From: Buxus sempervirens
Taxonomy: Eukaryota; Streptophyta; Magnoliopsida; Buxales; Buxaceae
Assembly: GCA_947561395.2 (NCBI GenBank)
Contig: OX387189.1
Location: forward strand, 19,530,329-19,594,328
Direction: 5' to 3'
Length of the DNA stretch: 64,000 nt
Under the pieces are notes generated by a model. The model was given only the letters and a program-made list of their open reading frames with translations, made no database searches and was not told the origin of the DNA. A program made the position numbers and the translations under genes. The number at the start of each line of letters is the position of its first letter. The stretch's first letter is position 1. Of the stretch, positions 35,701 through 45,835 are shown one piece after another.

Positions 35701-35976
35701 CAAGATGATCAGGGAGGAAGGTTTCACTGTCTTCAGGGAAGTATCTCTTGGTGTCTAAGTAGAATTCCTTATTCAGCTTTGGTTCCATTTCATGTATTTT
35801 GAGCGGTTTTTGGGTTTAGTTGGATGAGAGTTGGTTTTTTTTGTATTGGGATGGTTGGTTTTTGTGCAGGGTTGTGTTGATAGGTCCTCCTTTTGGGCAG
35901 TGTTTGTATAGTTGTGATGTACATTCCTCCTTTTATTATATATATACACATACTATCATTACTCATAAAAAAAAAA
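32770..35976 (+). mobile_element. L1-type LINE, 5'-truncated, 3.2 kb
   Basis: Flanked by AAGACCCTAAGTG (32757-32769) and AAGACCTAAGTG (35977-35988), a near-perfect target duplication. The 3' end is a poly-A of about 12. Inside, in several frames: INWRQKSRVKWLKEDDWNTA then FFHKVANGRRIKNSISRL, RT motifs around 33530-34100 (DFRPISL, a Q-S-A-F-VEGRQI region, FDD in place of FADD), IIEKAQRDFLWEGG, then a zinc-binding zf-RVT segment (KINMADCLQRRRK, CSMCMEAGESIDHLF). No RNase H domain is recognisable. Stops and frameshifts are many; dead copy, plus orientation, antisense to the host gene. Confidence 0.9.
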
Positions 35977-35988
35977 AAGACCTAAGTG

Positions 35989-36752
35989 ATTTGATTAGTC
36001 AAACAATAAATTACAAAAATGCCATAATAATTAGAAAATAATTTCTGTTTTTAAAGCTGAAATTTTCAGTTTCTAAAAACAGGGCAATTTTTGAATGGTT
36101 TTTTCTTTATAATAAATTTGAACATTATCCTTACAAAATGCAATTAAATATGCACATGGAGTGATTCTTAAAAAGGGTAGAGATTTAATAAAATCTTGAC
36201 TTATCATTAAAGTTGCAATGCTTTTATCAATCAAAGAAAATTAAAATTTTGAGAATTCAAAGTAAAAAAATTATCTCCCCAAAATTTAGCAGAAAATAAA
36301 CTCTTCTATGAATCTTCTTATATGAGTGAGTTAGTCATATTATAGGAACCGACATAAATAATTAACTAGTAATTTATAAAATAATTTCTTAAACAAAATA
36401 AATGTTATTAAAGAATAATCATAATCTTATGCAATAACAAGGTGGCATACATACCACCCTTACGATCTCTGACATGAACTTCTACCATTTTAACAGTAAT
36501 GACACCTTAATGAAATGAAGTAACTAACCATTGCTGAAATAAATTAAAGACCTTTTCCCTAAACATAAAAATTAAAAAAAATAATCCTGAAACATAATAT
36601 TTTAGCTAGTAGGCCCCAAATAATTGAAAATGAATGTGCCTAGAAATTAATGAATGCCTCTATCCAGAATTATAACAAATGATTAATGTAGTTTGACAAA
36701 GTGGGAATTTAAAAAACAAAGAAACTTAATCTGTCGAGGAGTCACACTTATC
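35989..36752. other. Remainder of 90-bp repeat, then AT-rich intron
   Basis: The first 50 bp complete the tandem unit cut by the L1 (ATTTGATTAGTCAAAC against TTTGACTAATCAAAC). Beyond it is AT-rich DNA without recognised features. Confidence 0.6.
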
Positions 36753-36757
36753 TAGTG

Positions 36758-38447
36758 TGTAAGATCCCAACTTTCTGATCAATCTTTAAGTTATAATTGT
36801 AATATTATAACTGATACAGGGTTTGTGTTATGAAGGTGATCCTTCAAAGGCCTAGATTAGAATCATAAAGCAGAGTCCTCAAATTAAGAAGGGACCTTAA
36901 GCTTGGAGAGAAGACAAAGTTGGAAATTTGAAGAAAACAGTATTTTGATTTCATATTTGGATTGCCAAAGCTAAGAAGAAGGTGATTATAGCTTCAAGGT
37001 AAGCAACACCCTTCTAAGAAAACCTTGTTTTAGTTTTCTTGAATTCAAAATGAATTTCGGATTCCTGTTGCTAATATGAGATTAGTATTATTATATGTTG
37101 CTGTTAAATGAGTTGCAATTTATTTTAGATGCATGTGACTATAGTATGTTTGCAAATTGAGATAAATGTGATGTTCTGTTTGCATAAGAAAGCATTGCCT
37201 GAATTTATACATGAAATGTATGGAAGCATGAGGGCATAGGCCCATGATCTGAAAACGAAATGTAAACCATGGGGCAATGGCCTGGATGATTGTGAACTAG
37301 TAGCCCTACGGGCTGTGTTTGAGAAACATAGTTCTAGTGACATGGAAACGATTGGGTGAGATACCAAATAAAATGAAAGGCATAAAATTTTAACTTAAGA
37401 TGCGGATCCGTATAACTTAAGTAGGTGTGTTTAATTATAAATGTCGTGACCTTGGATACTATTGTTTCATCATGTGTGGATTCTATTGATGTCGGCTAGA
37501 GGCCGATGGTTGTACTGAATTCCAACACCAAGGGGAATCGGTGGCTGATGCCCAAGCTTCATCTGGATGCCCTACGCTAAGGGGAATCGGCGTTAGGATG
37601 CCCAATACCAAGGGGAATCGGGTTGGATGCCTAACCTATATGGGAAACCTATAGAGTTAGATGTGGTCATGACGTTTACAATTAAACCACCTAATTAACT
37701 CTATAAATGGAATGAGATTAACATGGTTGTTGTCGCTAAGAGTTAGTATATTTTAATGCTGGTTTCCATTGATTAATGAATGCCCTTGTATGCTTGTGCT
37801 AAATATCATGAATGATAGGTAAAGATGTATATCGGCATTATTACATCGGTTTTTGATACATTGCTATGCATCATGGAATTGAAAAGATATGGCATGAACT
37901 GTGGTTTTCAAAAGCATGCATAGTGTTGCTTACTGGGACCCTTCGTCTCATCAACCGTGGTTTATCGGTTTTGTTTTAGATCCATCGACGTCTGGAGCTA
38001 AAGCTGATAAGGGGAAGGAGAAAGCTTTGGGCTACAGAGAGGAGGATTTCTTCAGGCCAGCTAGGTCTCCTTAGATAATGTATATCTTATTTTGGATTTA
38101 TGTAGATAGAAAGAGAGAAAGAGAGGGATGTGAGATGCTTAGATGACCCACTTTTGTAAAACCATGTATATAACTTTTAATGGGTTCTTTTGATACCTTT
38201 ACCTCATGGTTTATACTTTAAATGTCTCTTTTATAGTTAGTTTGACTGTACACATATAGTATATGTTGCACCCACGTTTATCAGGCATTTCTCACACTTG
38301 GATATCGTCCATTTTCTAGGCGTTATATACTCCTTTCGTCGAAAAAATAAAGGAAAAACTTTACCATCATGTTTATTAGGACTTGGTTAACATCCTTTAG
38401 CTGATCTTAGTCCAAAGGGACGAGATGCAGTTTATTGGGGTGTTACA
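36758..38447 (+). mobile_element. Solo LTR, 1.69 kb, perfect TAGTG target duplication
   Basis: Begins TGTAAGATCCCAACTTTC and ends TTGGGGTGTTACA. TAGTG lies at 36753-36757 and 38448-38452. The interior is non-coding. It ends 263 bp from the 42-nt ABC1K exon. End sequences resemble the LTR at 9177 (TGTAAAATCCCAAAC; GGGGCGCTACA), so these may be one broad family. Confidence 0.88.
37525..37625. repeat. AAGGGGAATCGG short repeats in the solo LTR
   Basis: Three copies of AAGGGGAATCGG, at intervals of about 30-50 bp and each near GATGCCC or GATGCC, give a degenerate minisatellite. Confidence 0.75.
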
Positions 38448-38452
38448 TAGTG

Positions 38453-38710
38453 TACATCCATGTCAACTGAAAATGAGGAAAGAATCAAACACAAAAGTAT
38501 ATTGATGGGTGAGAGGGGGCTTGAGAAGAGCCTCTTTGACATATGGGCTTGAAAGTAAGAAAAAGATTATACAAGTAAATATTCACACACGTACACATTG
38601 AATCTTGAAACTAACTAAATGCAGAAATTTGGGAAAAAAAAAAGAGGCAAAACAAGAAAGATTAGTAAGCGACTTCATATCTTGTTTTACTGGAATGGAA
38701 AATTACTTGC
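38453..38710. other. Intron sequence next to the microexon
   Basis: Lies directly after the GC donor in the direction of transcription. No special element recognised. Confidence 0.6.
38709..38710 (-). other. Non-canonical GC splice donor
   Basis: On the minus strand the exon ends AAG and the intron begins GCAAGT. GC-AG introns are about one percent of plant introns and need a strong flanking match to U1 snRNA, which is present here apart from the T to C change. No GT donor nearby would keep the reading frame and the conserved protein sequence. Confidence 0.85.
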
Positions 38711-38752
38711 CTTCACATAAAAAGGTCCCAGACGAATTAAAGTCTCCCGAAA
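38711..38752 (-). CDS. ABC1K 42-nt microexon with GC donor
   Basis: This exon encodes exactly 14 codons, FRETLIRLGPFYVK, the start of the ABC1K core leading into the KxGQ motif (the K is its last residue). The acceptor is TTGGTTTGTTGCAG just above 38752. The donor side reads GTGAAG followed by GCAAGT, the classic consensus for a GC-AG intron (strong AAG and AAGT context around GC). It joins in frame to RKRATK upstream and LGQALSTRPD downstream. It lies between introns of 14,024 and 13,981 bp. A solo LTR ends only 263 bp downstream in the direction of transcription's next intron. Family sequence continuity makes this exon very likely real despite its size. Confidence 0.9.
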
Positions 38753-39538
38753 CTGCAACAAACCAAAAAAAGTTAATACAAAACTTCAGTGATAAAAGCA
38801 AATGTTTTTAATCTTCACAGTTGCAAATTTAGAAACTAATCAGAAGGAAAGAAACAATGATTCTTCTAAAATTATGCACAGATAGTATGAATAAGTCATA
38901 CCACACTATGTTAGAAAATTTTTCTTATTACAGCAAACTTATTCTCTTGAAAATGGATGTGTCAATTCTAAAGTCACGAACACTAAAATACTAAATGTTA
39001 ATGGTTGAAATTTTTAAATCATATGATAATACTGCAACCCTAGGGTTTGATGACTGTATTATCAGTCAACTGAATTTATAATATTAGTTATAGTGAGTTT
39101 TCCATTATCGGTTTGTTAGGACCTGCACAAAAAGTTCCACGGATCAACTGTGAGCATGCAGGCATTCCCACATCTGCAGTTGGAGTTTTATACAGCCATA
39201 TGTCACGCACCCTCATTTACACACCATTTGCTTCTAAGGCCATTCCTTGTCTTTGCAACCACCTTCGTCAAGTGGCATTTTGTGACAAGATAATATCACT
39301 TCTAGAGGGATCATTTCAATTCCGTTGCTGCAGTAGTCCAGACGGGCCACCTGCAGCTTCTACAACCTGAGCTTTTAACATCTAAAAGAATACTTCTGAT
39401 TGAAATGGTATAACGACTAGAACTTCATTGGGGGAAAAACTGGTAGTTCCATAACTATTTTAATATTATCCTTAATAATTAAAGGACCTAACAAGATTAA
39501 GACTCAATCCATGATTGAATCTGGTTTCGAGTATGCCA
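38753..39538. other. Intron sequence with one unexplained open frame
   Basis: A plus frame at 39113-39370 (85 codons, Cys-rich end) is less AT-rich than its surroundings but resembles no family I know. The polypyrimidine acceptor of the microexon lies at its left edge. Confidence 0.4.
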
Positions 39539-40035
39539 ATAACCTAGGTTCTAAGCCCATTAGTAAGCTAAATGGGCATTATAGTAAACTAACAATAATA
39601 AAACCCAACTATAAATTATAACATCCTGAGTCCACTTGGTACGATATCGTCCGCTTTGGGCCCCATAGCTTGCACAGTCTTATTCCCAGGTATAACACAA
39701 GGAAGACTTCTCAGTGGTCACCCATCATAGCACTGCTCCTCACTCAAGCACACTTAACTTCAGGGTTCCAAAGGGATTTAGCCCCCATATTATGCCCTCA
39801 AAGGCCACATACCATGGAGATCCAATTCTTTACTCAAATAGTACAATCCCCTTTCCATACCCAGGCGATGTGGGATCCCAACCATATGCACTTCCCCGCC
39901 TGGTAGCTTGCCCAGGTCTCTTACCCCACTCACATCACAGCCACCCACTCAAACAGCCAAAGTGTCACATAAATACTCCTTAAATATAATTCTTATAACA
40001 TTATCATCATTGAATAATGCTGGACATCGGAGAAT
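39539..40035 (+). repeat. Repeat copy 1 (paralogue of 43562-43700), interrupted by a Cassandra LTR
   Basis: ATAACCTAGGTTCTAAGCCC, AGTAAGCTAAATGGGCATTA and (after the inner LTR) TAAATACTCC, ATAATTCTTA, ATTGAATA match 43562-43690 in order. The pair could be the two sides of one old element around the gag remnant at 40735, though the homology seen is only about 130 bp. Confidence 0.7.
39617..39969 (-). mobile_element. Cassandra-type TRIM solo LTR with 5S-rRNA-like segment
   Basis: On minus it runs TGTGACACTTTGGCTG to GGATGTTATA. TAAAT flanks it on both sides (39612-39616 and 39970-39974). The paralogous uninterrupted sequence at 43562-43690 has a single copy of that site. Positions about 39696-39785 match 5S rRNA on the minus strand, with AAGTTAAGTGTGCTT (box A, 39760-39746) and GATGGGTGACC (box C, 39726-39716) at 5S spacing. 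Such 5S-derived Pol III promoters define Cassandra elements. Only one LTR remains. Confidence 0.85.
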
Positions 40036-40734
40036 TTTGGACGTGTGAAGGTTGGAGAGTTGCCTTGGACATTGGGAAAAGGAAAGGGAGAAAAGGCTTG
40101 TCGAATATCTGGAAAACTACACTTGAATATCAAACTGTATAGGATATTTGCAATTACATGTAGGTGGATCTATGGTCTTATTTTCTTATTAGAAACTTTA
40201 GACTGTAGGATCTACATGTTTCTATGATGGTTTAATTATATGAAATAAGAATATATGTAAGAATTCAAACATTGTGTGATTTCTTTGTTAAGCTTATTGT
40301 AATGAGTGTCGCTTTGTTGAAATCCATAATATGGTTGTTTTATTGCTCTTGCATATTGGAAACATGTGATCCCCATATTCAAAAACCCAAGACCTATCTA
40401 TTTCAAATGAGCTATGGCACCATAAGTGTCTGTTTGGCACGCCTAATTAATTTATGACACACCATAAAGGAACGCCATAAATTCTGGGTTTGGTTATATG
40501 AGTTATTGAAGTATTGTTTTAACATGATTAATAGGAAATGAAAAGTAAGCGCAAATGTCAATATAAATTATAGTGACATATTATAATTAATTATTACTCT
40601 TGAAATCCAGGAATAACAGGATGGTATGTACAAATGATTGAAATTTCATTGTTTTCATTATTTTCATGAGATTTCAAGACATTTGTTTTTCGTTTTTTGC
40701 ATAAGGAATAACCCTTTCCCTCTCGTGCAGATGG
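40036..40734. other. Probable LTR or leader sequence before a gag remnant
   Basis: AT-rich, non-coding. Its position before a gag start suggests it belongs to that element, but no LTR ends could be set. Confidence 0.3.
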
Positions 40735-41450
40735 CAAGAGGTAGAAGAAGTTCATATGCAAACAACAAAAGTGAGAGTAGGAATCCTCAACTTAATGAGG
40801 TATTCTGATTGCTAACTTGCTAGGAAACATGGCTTGGGTAGTGCAGCACACCCAAGGTCAGGTAAAGCAATAGGGCACAATGGGATCCGAATAGCAATGA
40901 TAATAACAAAGCTCTTTAAAAGGCTCAATCCCCCAATATTCAAGGGCTCCACGGATCCAATGCAAACTAAGTCATACTTGGATCATGTTGAAGAGATCTT
41001 TTTATATATTGGATTGCACTGAGGAGCAGAAAGTAAAGTTTGTTGTCTTATGTTGGAAGGAGAGGCTCATCGATGGCAGTGAATGACTTCAAGGATAATT
41101 GGAGATGGGCAGGTTACTTGGGATAGGTTTAAGGAGCCATGTACCATGAAGTACTATCCCAAGAGTTCTCATCTGGCACAAGTAATGGCCTTCAAGAATA
41201 ATCAAGGCAATCTTTATGTGTTAAATATGAGGCCAGGTTGGACAAATTATCTTAGTTCTCTCCTGCTTTGATGGCTCATGCGTTTAGCAAGAAAAGGCAA
41301 AGTCTTCTTGCTATCTTATGGTGCAGGAATGGAGATTGGTGAAATCTTTAGTGGAAGAATCCACTAGAGTAGATTATGGTAGTCTTATTGTTACCTCAAC
41401 CATGGTGCCAAATTTTCGTTCCAGCCAGGTAGCAGCAAGAACTGATTGGG
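40735..41450 (+). mobile_element. Ty3/Gypsy gag fragment (fossil)
   Basis: Starts ATGGCAAGAGGTAGAAG near 40731. Readable segments include FKRLNPPIFKGSTDP, YLDHVEEIF, LMLEGEAHRW and RFKEPCTMKYYP, the retrotransposon gag core order (PP.F.G..DP, ML.GEA..W, F...Y.P). It is broken and has no pol downstream; an L1 follows. Confidence 0.75.
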
Positions 41451-41716
41451 GAAATTGAGATCTCTCAGTTTCCCTACATTCTATGAAATTTAGCGAAATT
41501 TACCCAGTGAGGAGAAATGGGGGAAATATGTGTTTTTCTTGTATGTTTTTGGTTTAATACATTTCTAATGCATACATGGGTGTTATATAAATCCAAAACA
41601 TCAAAGAAAAACACATCCACTGGTCCACATAGAATGTACAAACTAAAATTATTGTAATTGTATTACACTCAGTCTTAACTCTTTTGTATGCATTGACTTT
41701 ATTAGTATTATGACAT
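41451..41716. other. Spacer between gag remnant and L1 tail
   Basis: AT-rich, no features except short purine-rich runs. Confidence 0.4.
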
Positions 41717-42592
41717 TTTTTTTTTTTTGAAGAGTAAGTATTTGTATTAAGAAGAATATACAAGCTGTACAATCATTTCAAACTCTCGAAAGAGACCCAA
41801 CGCTTCTCAAAGCTGAAGAAAACAACAAAACAACAAAAAAGACTTCTAACTCAGCTTATATTGCATGATAAGGAACCTGGACTTCAATTAGCACTCCATG
41901 CGACCCCCCAGTTATCCATAATTTGCCTACTACATCCATTATCGGCAACCACCAGCTTCTCTATTTGTAACCTGTTTTGCACATCAGTGTTTCCGAGCAG
42001 GTAGGAAACTTGTTTTAAATATTCTCCTATTACGCTCTTTCCAGATGTGGTATGTAGCAGCAGCTAACGACAATCTAAACAAAACACTTGTTGGAGACGA
42101 GTTGATGTATCTTGTCGTTGCCCGCTCTATCAGGTCCTTCCAACTTCAGTTAACTAGTCTACTGCAATGTAGCTTCAAGATGTTCAACCATATCTTCGAA
42201 CTATACCCACACTGGAAGAATAAGTGAGGGATCGTCTCCTTATCAGCCTTACACAAGACACATGATGGGTTAGTCACCATTCCCCAACTCTCAAGCTTGT
42301 CTAGTGTTGCAAAACCATTGTTAATTGCCAACCAAAGGGCAAAAGCATGCCTGGGAATGCGAAGAGAAAACCATACTAATTTCGTCCATCTTGCTATCAG
42401 TCTTGCCACTAACAAGGATTTGTATGATGTAGACTTTATATCAAAAAGACCTGTAGGAGAAGTTGTCCACACAATTCTGTCATTGAGGTTGCTGTTAGGC
42501 TTCAGTAGCAGCTGTAGTTTGCTCCATATTTCCATTGAATCTGCTGAATGTGCTGGTGGAACATCCCATTCTCCATTTCCCTTGTTTTCTTG
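41717..42592 (-). mobile_element. L1-type LINE 3' fragment (zf-RVT region)
   Basis: A T run at about 41717-41730 marks the poly-A tail on the minus strand. The 129-codon frame at 42146-42535 reads FSLRIPRHAFALWLAINNGF then TLDKLESWGMV, CVLCKADKETIPHLFFQCGY, the zinc-binding zf-RVT domain found after plant LINE reverse transcriptases. The 5' part is missing, as in ordinary truncated insertions. No target duplication was found. Confidence 0.82.
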
Positions 42593-42629
42593 ATTTTCTA
42601 CATACTAATACAATATCCATTTCCCTTGT

Positions 42630-43561
42630 TTTGAAATAGAGGTTCAAGGGATTATGGAGGAGGAGCCGTATTACATATAGGCATACATTTCACGTAATGG
42701 TATGGCATATGTGGATGTAAAGGAACCATAGGATTTTCCAGGACAAATGCTCATGTAGAGAGTACGTGATTGAGTCCATTGGTTGCCAGTAGCATCGTGG
42801 GTATCCTTTCGGCCAAAGTTCCGAGGCTTGAGTATCTCTCAGGTAGTGAACGAGTGGTTAGTTTGGTGCTTATCATCCCCAATTCAGGAAGTTGAAGTGA
42901 TTAGGTGGAGAGAGTCGAAAGTGGGTACTGCAAAGGCTAATGTTGACGGGGGCTCTATGGGCAGCCCTTGACTTTCAGTGGATATTTCTTGACCATTGGA
43001 GTGATATTTCTTGCATCTTCAGTGGACCAATGGGAATCCGGGATTCTGTTTGAGCAGAGCTCTTGGCCCTTCTGTTTGGCCTGTTGGAGGCTAAATGAAT
43101 GGGTATCAAGAAGTTCGTGGAGGAAGGGAATGCAACTACAATTATCAGATGGATGATCAGAGACAATTGTGGCTCCTAGAGGTTCTCACATATCATTAGT
43201 AGGGCTAGAGTTTTGGCACGAAAGCTGAACACCTGGTTCAGCCACATGCCTAAAGAGGCCAATGTTGTTACAAATCGGTTAACCAAGCATAGGGCACTGA
43301 AAGTAGACTTGTTCATAAGGACTCTATCTAGGGAGTTTATTGAGATGTGTTTAAGGTCCCAGTAATCAGAGGGAGGAGGAGGGAGAGGGCACTCCATCTG
43401 GTCTCTCAATATATATAGCCAGTTATGTAGTGGAAGCTTCTCAATTTGTAGTTTGTGTGGAAGTGGTGTGGTTTTGTGGGATCATCTAGTACCCTTATAC
43501 CACTTGTGTACATTCTATTTTTAATCTATAATACTTCATTTATCATAAAATAAAATAAAAA
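42630..43561 (+). mobile_element. L1-type LINE 3' fragment (end of ORF2 with RNase H remnant)
   Basis: On plus, VMVWHMW near 42700, KVPRLEYLS, then KVGTAKANVDGGSMGSP near 42919-42969 (RNase H start, with the catalytic Asp region) and CLACWRLNEWVS, match the tail of the L1 at 49182-51400. Multiple frameshifts and stops. The end is an A-rich run (ATAAAATAAAATAAAAAATA) at about 43545-43563. It abuts an L1 fragment of the opposite strand. Confidence 0.75.
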
Positions 43562-43700
43562 ATAACCTAGATCCTAAGCCCATTAGTAAGCTAAAGGAGC
43601 ATTATGGTAAACTGACTATAATAAAAACATAAATACTCCATAAACATAATTCTTAAATTATTATTAATTATTGAATAGCGATGTACATAGGAGAATCCAA
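43562..43700 (+). repeat. Repeat copy 2 with the empty Cassandra site
   Basis: Matches 39539-40035 without the inner LTR: TAAGCCCATTAGTAAGCTAA, AATAAAAACATAAATACTCC, ATAATTCTTA, TATTGAATA. It shows the sequence before Cassandra insertion. Confidence 0.8.
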
Positions 43701-45609
43701 AGCTTATTGACTAGGAAAAGAGAAGGATTCCAGATATGGGATAAGAAGACGCCTTTGGGTTCTGTGGTTTATCTGAATCTTGAGTTCATCACAAGAGGGA
43801 TCAGTGTACTTTTTTAAGGAAATTAGTCAACCCAATTTGTTCAATATCTGCATAGTGGTATACTCTAAAAAGGAAAATTCCAAGAAAAGCACCTTAAAAG
43901 GACAAGAGATAAGCAACATAAGCATCCTTACAAAGGCAAAACTAATTGCCTGGGGAAATTTGGAACTAAGAAAAACATTCCCCAATTAAATGTCTTTCCA
44001 GAATCTAATCCTCAAATCACAACACAACCAAATTTTATAGGTCAATAAAATGCAAACAAAACATGAATCTGACTCCAAAGACTGGTAGAAGGTGACTAAT
44101 TGCTCATTAACATCCAACCACTCTTATAAATGACATAATTTATATAAATAACAATACACCATAAACAATCCTTTTCCACCAAAAGTCCTCAAACATTTGA
44201 TAAATAAAGAATGAATTTCTTTGCACTTATATTCAAATATTTAAGCCTTCCTACACCTTCAACTTGTATTCCGGATGGTCATTTTCCATCCTTCCACCTT
44301 GTAACTGAAAGTCCCTTTGGATTTGCTTCATCCTCTTCACTATCATGCAAGGCATGTTTAAGCACCCTGTTTTGCACCATAAAATTGTCCAAAATGCAGA
44401 TCCAAAACCGGCACAAATGTTGGCACAAAAATCAAGGTTGGAACAAAGGCCCATCTCTTAGAAATAACAAGCCAAAAGTATGGAGGATTTTGAGCCGATT
44501 CTAATTCACCAAACTATGTTCAAATTGGACCTCAAACAGGAAGGTTATGAATAAAAAAAAGGTGAAGGATAATTCAGGGATTTCTGAAAATAAAATAAAA
44601 TAATAAAAGGAAATATGAAGATACAAGAGGAGTTGGACGAGATAGAATGAGGGGAGATTAAATGAGGGCTTAAAATAGGGAAGGATGAGTTTAAGAGAGG
44701 GAAGACCCTTAGAAAGATACTGGGAGTTCTCTTGGAGGAGAAAGGGAACTTAAGAGAGACTCTCAGGTGAAAGACGAGAAACTCTTGAGGAAAAAAACTG
44801 AGGGAGAGAAAACAGCAAGCGGTAGAGAGGGAAAGGAAGCAACAACTCTTGGAGAAAAAAGAACGCTCTCCATTGAAATAACTTGTGAAGAGGGTGCTCA
44901 AACGTTCATAGCAGCTGAAGTAGAAACCCAAAGAGTGGAAGGAGACTTCTGCCCACAACACCACAGCTCCAGACCGGTTTAGCGTCAAATATAACAATTA
45001 CTTCCATTGTTTATATACTATAAGAAATCCATTCTTATCCATTAAGACTTCTGAGATATGTTTACACATGACAAGGATTTTTGAATGGTTCTGAATAGGA
45101 ATTTACCATATCTTCTTAGACATGACCATTAAAGGGTTCCAATTATGGATTTGAGTTGATCCGTTTTAAACCATCTTCAAGCTTTTAGTATTGTCATGTA
45201 AAGCAGGCACTTGTTTTATTTTCCTGAGTTAATTTTTCTTGTTATCTTGAGCCTAAGTAAAGTCCAAAGCATGTTAAAAATATAAAATAAGAGACCTGCT
45301 GTTTTGGCTGTGCATGCATGTTGGCTCATCACATCTCCCACCTATTTCTTCTTGAGTGTTTCACATGCGGACTCTAATTCTTGATGGTAAAGAAGAAAGC
45401 CAAATGAGAAAAGGAGAGAGCATGTATTGGTTTTGAGAGTTTCAGACTAGTGGGCATGACAAGTCAGGCAGAACAGAGCATCGTTTATGCCCTTTTGCCT
45501 GAAGTTTTAGGTGCTGCCATGGCATTCTTCCAAGGTGATCTGAAGCCCATAAGTATTATTAGAGCTGAAATAAGAAATAAAATGATAAGGAGAGAGGATC
45601 AATACGTTC

Positions 45610-45638
45610 GGCTGTGCACAGTTGAATCATGCACAGCC
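45610..45638. repeat. Hairpin, 9-bp perfect stem
   Basis: GGCTGTGCA (45610-45618) and TGCACAGCC (45630-45638) with an 11-nt loop. Confidence 0.8.
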
Positions 45639-45785
45639 AAACAAATCAGTCAAATCCCCATTTATTTTGTGAATTTTTTTTTTATGACTGAAAATACAGA
45701 TTGAGGTTTGTGATTTCTGCATTGAGAAGATCTTTTGGGAGAGATCCATGGATTATCAGGAAGATAGAGAGAGAGAATTAAAACA

Positions 45786-45835
45786 TGTGCTCGGCAATGG
45801 CCGAACATGACTGTGTTCAGCCATTGTCGAACACA
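45786..45835. repeat. Hairpin, 22-nt arms with 3 mismatches
   Basis: Left arm 45786-45807 begins TGTGCTCGGCAATGG; right arm 45814-45835 is its near reverse complement (19 of 22), loop 6 nt. Each arm is itself partly palindromic. Confidence 0.75.

Noticed and set aside
44545-44997. 150-codon minus frame rich in Phe, Ser and Leu
   Set aside because: The complement of an A/G-rich LTR leader-like block; low complexity and no homology.
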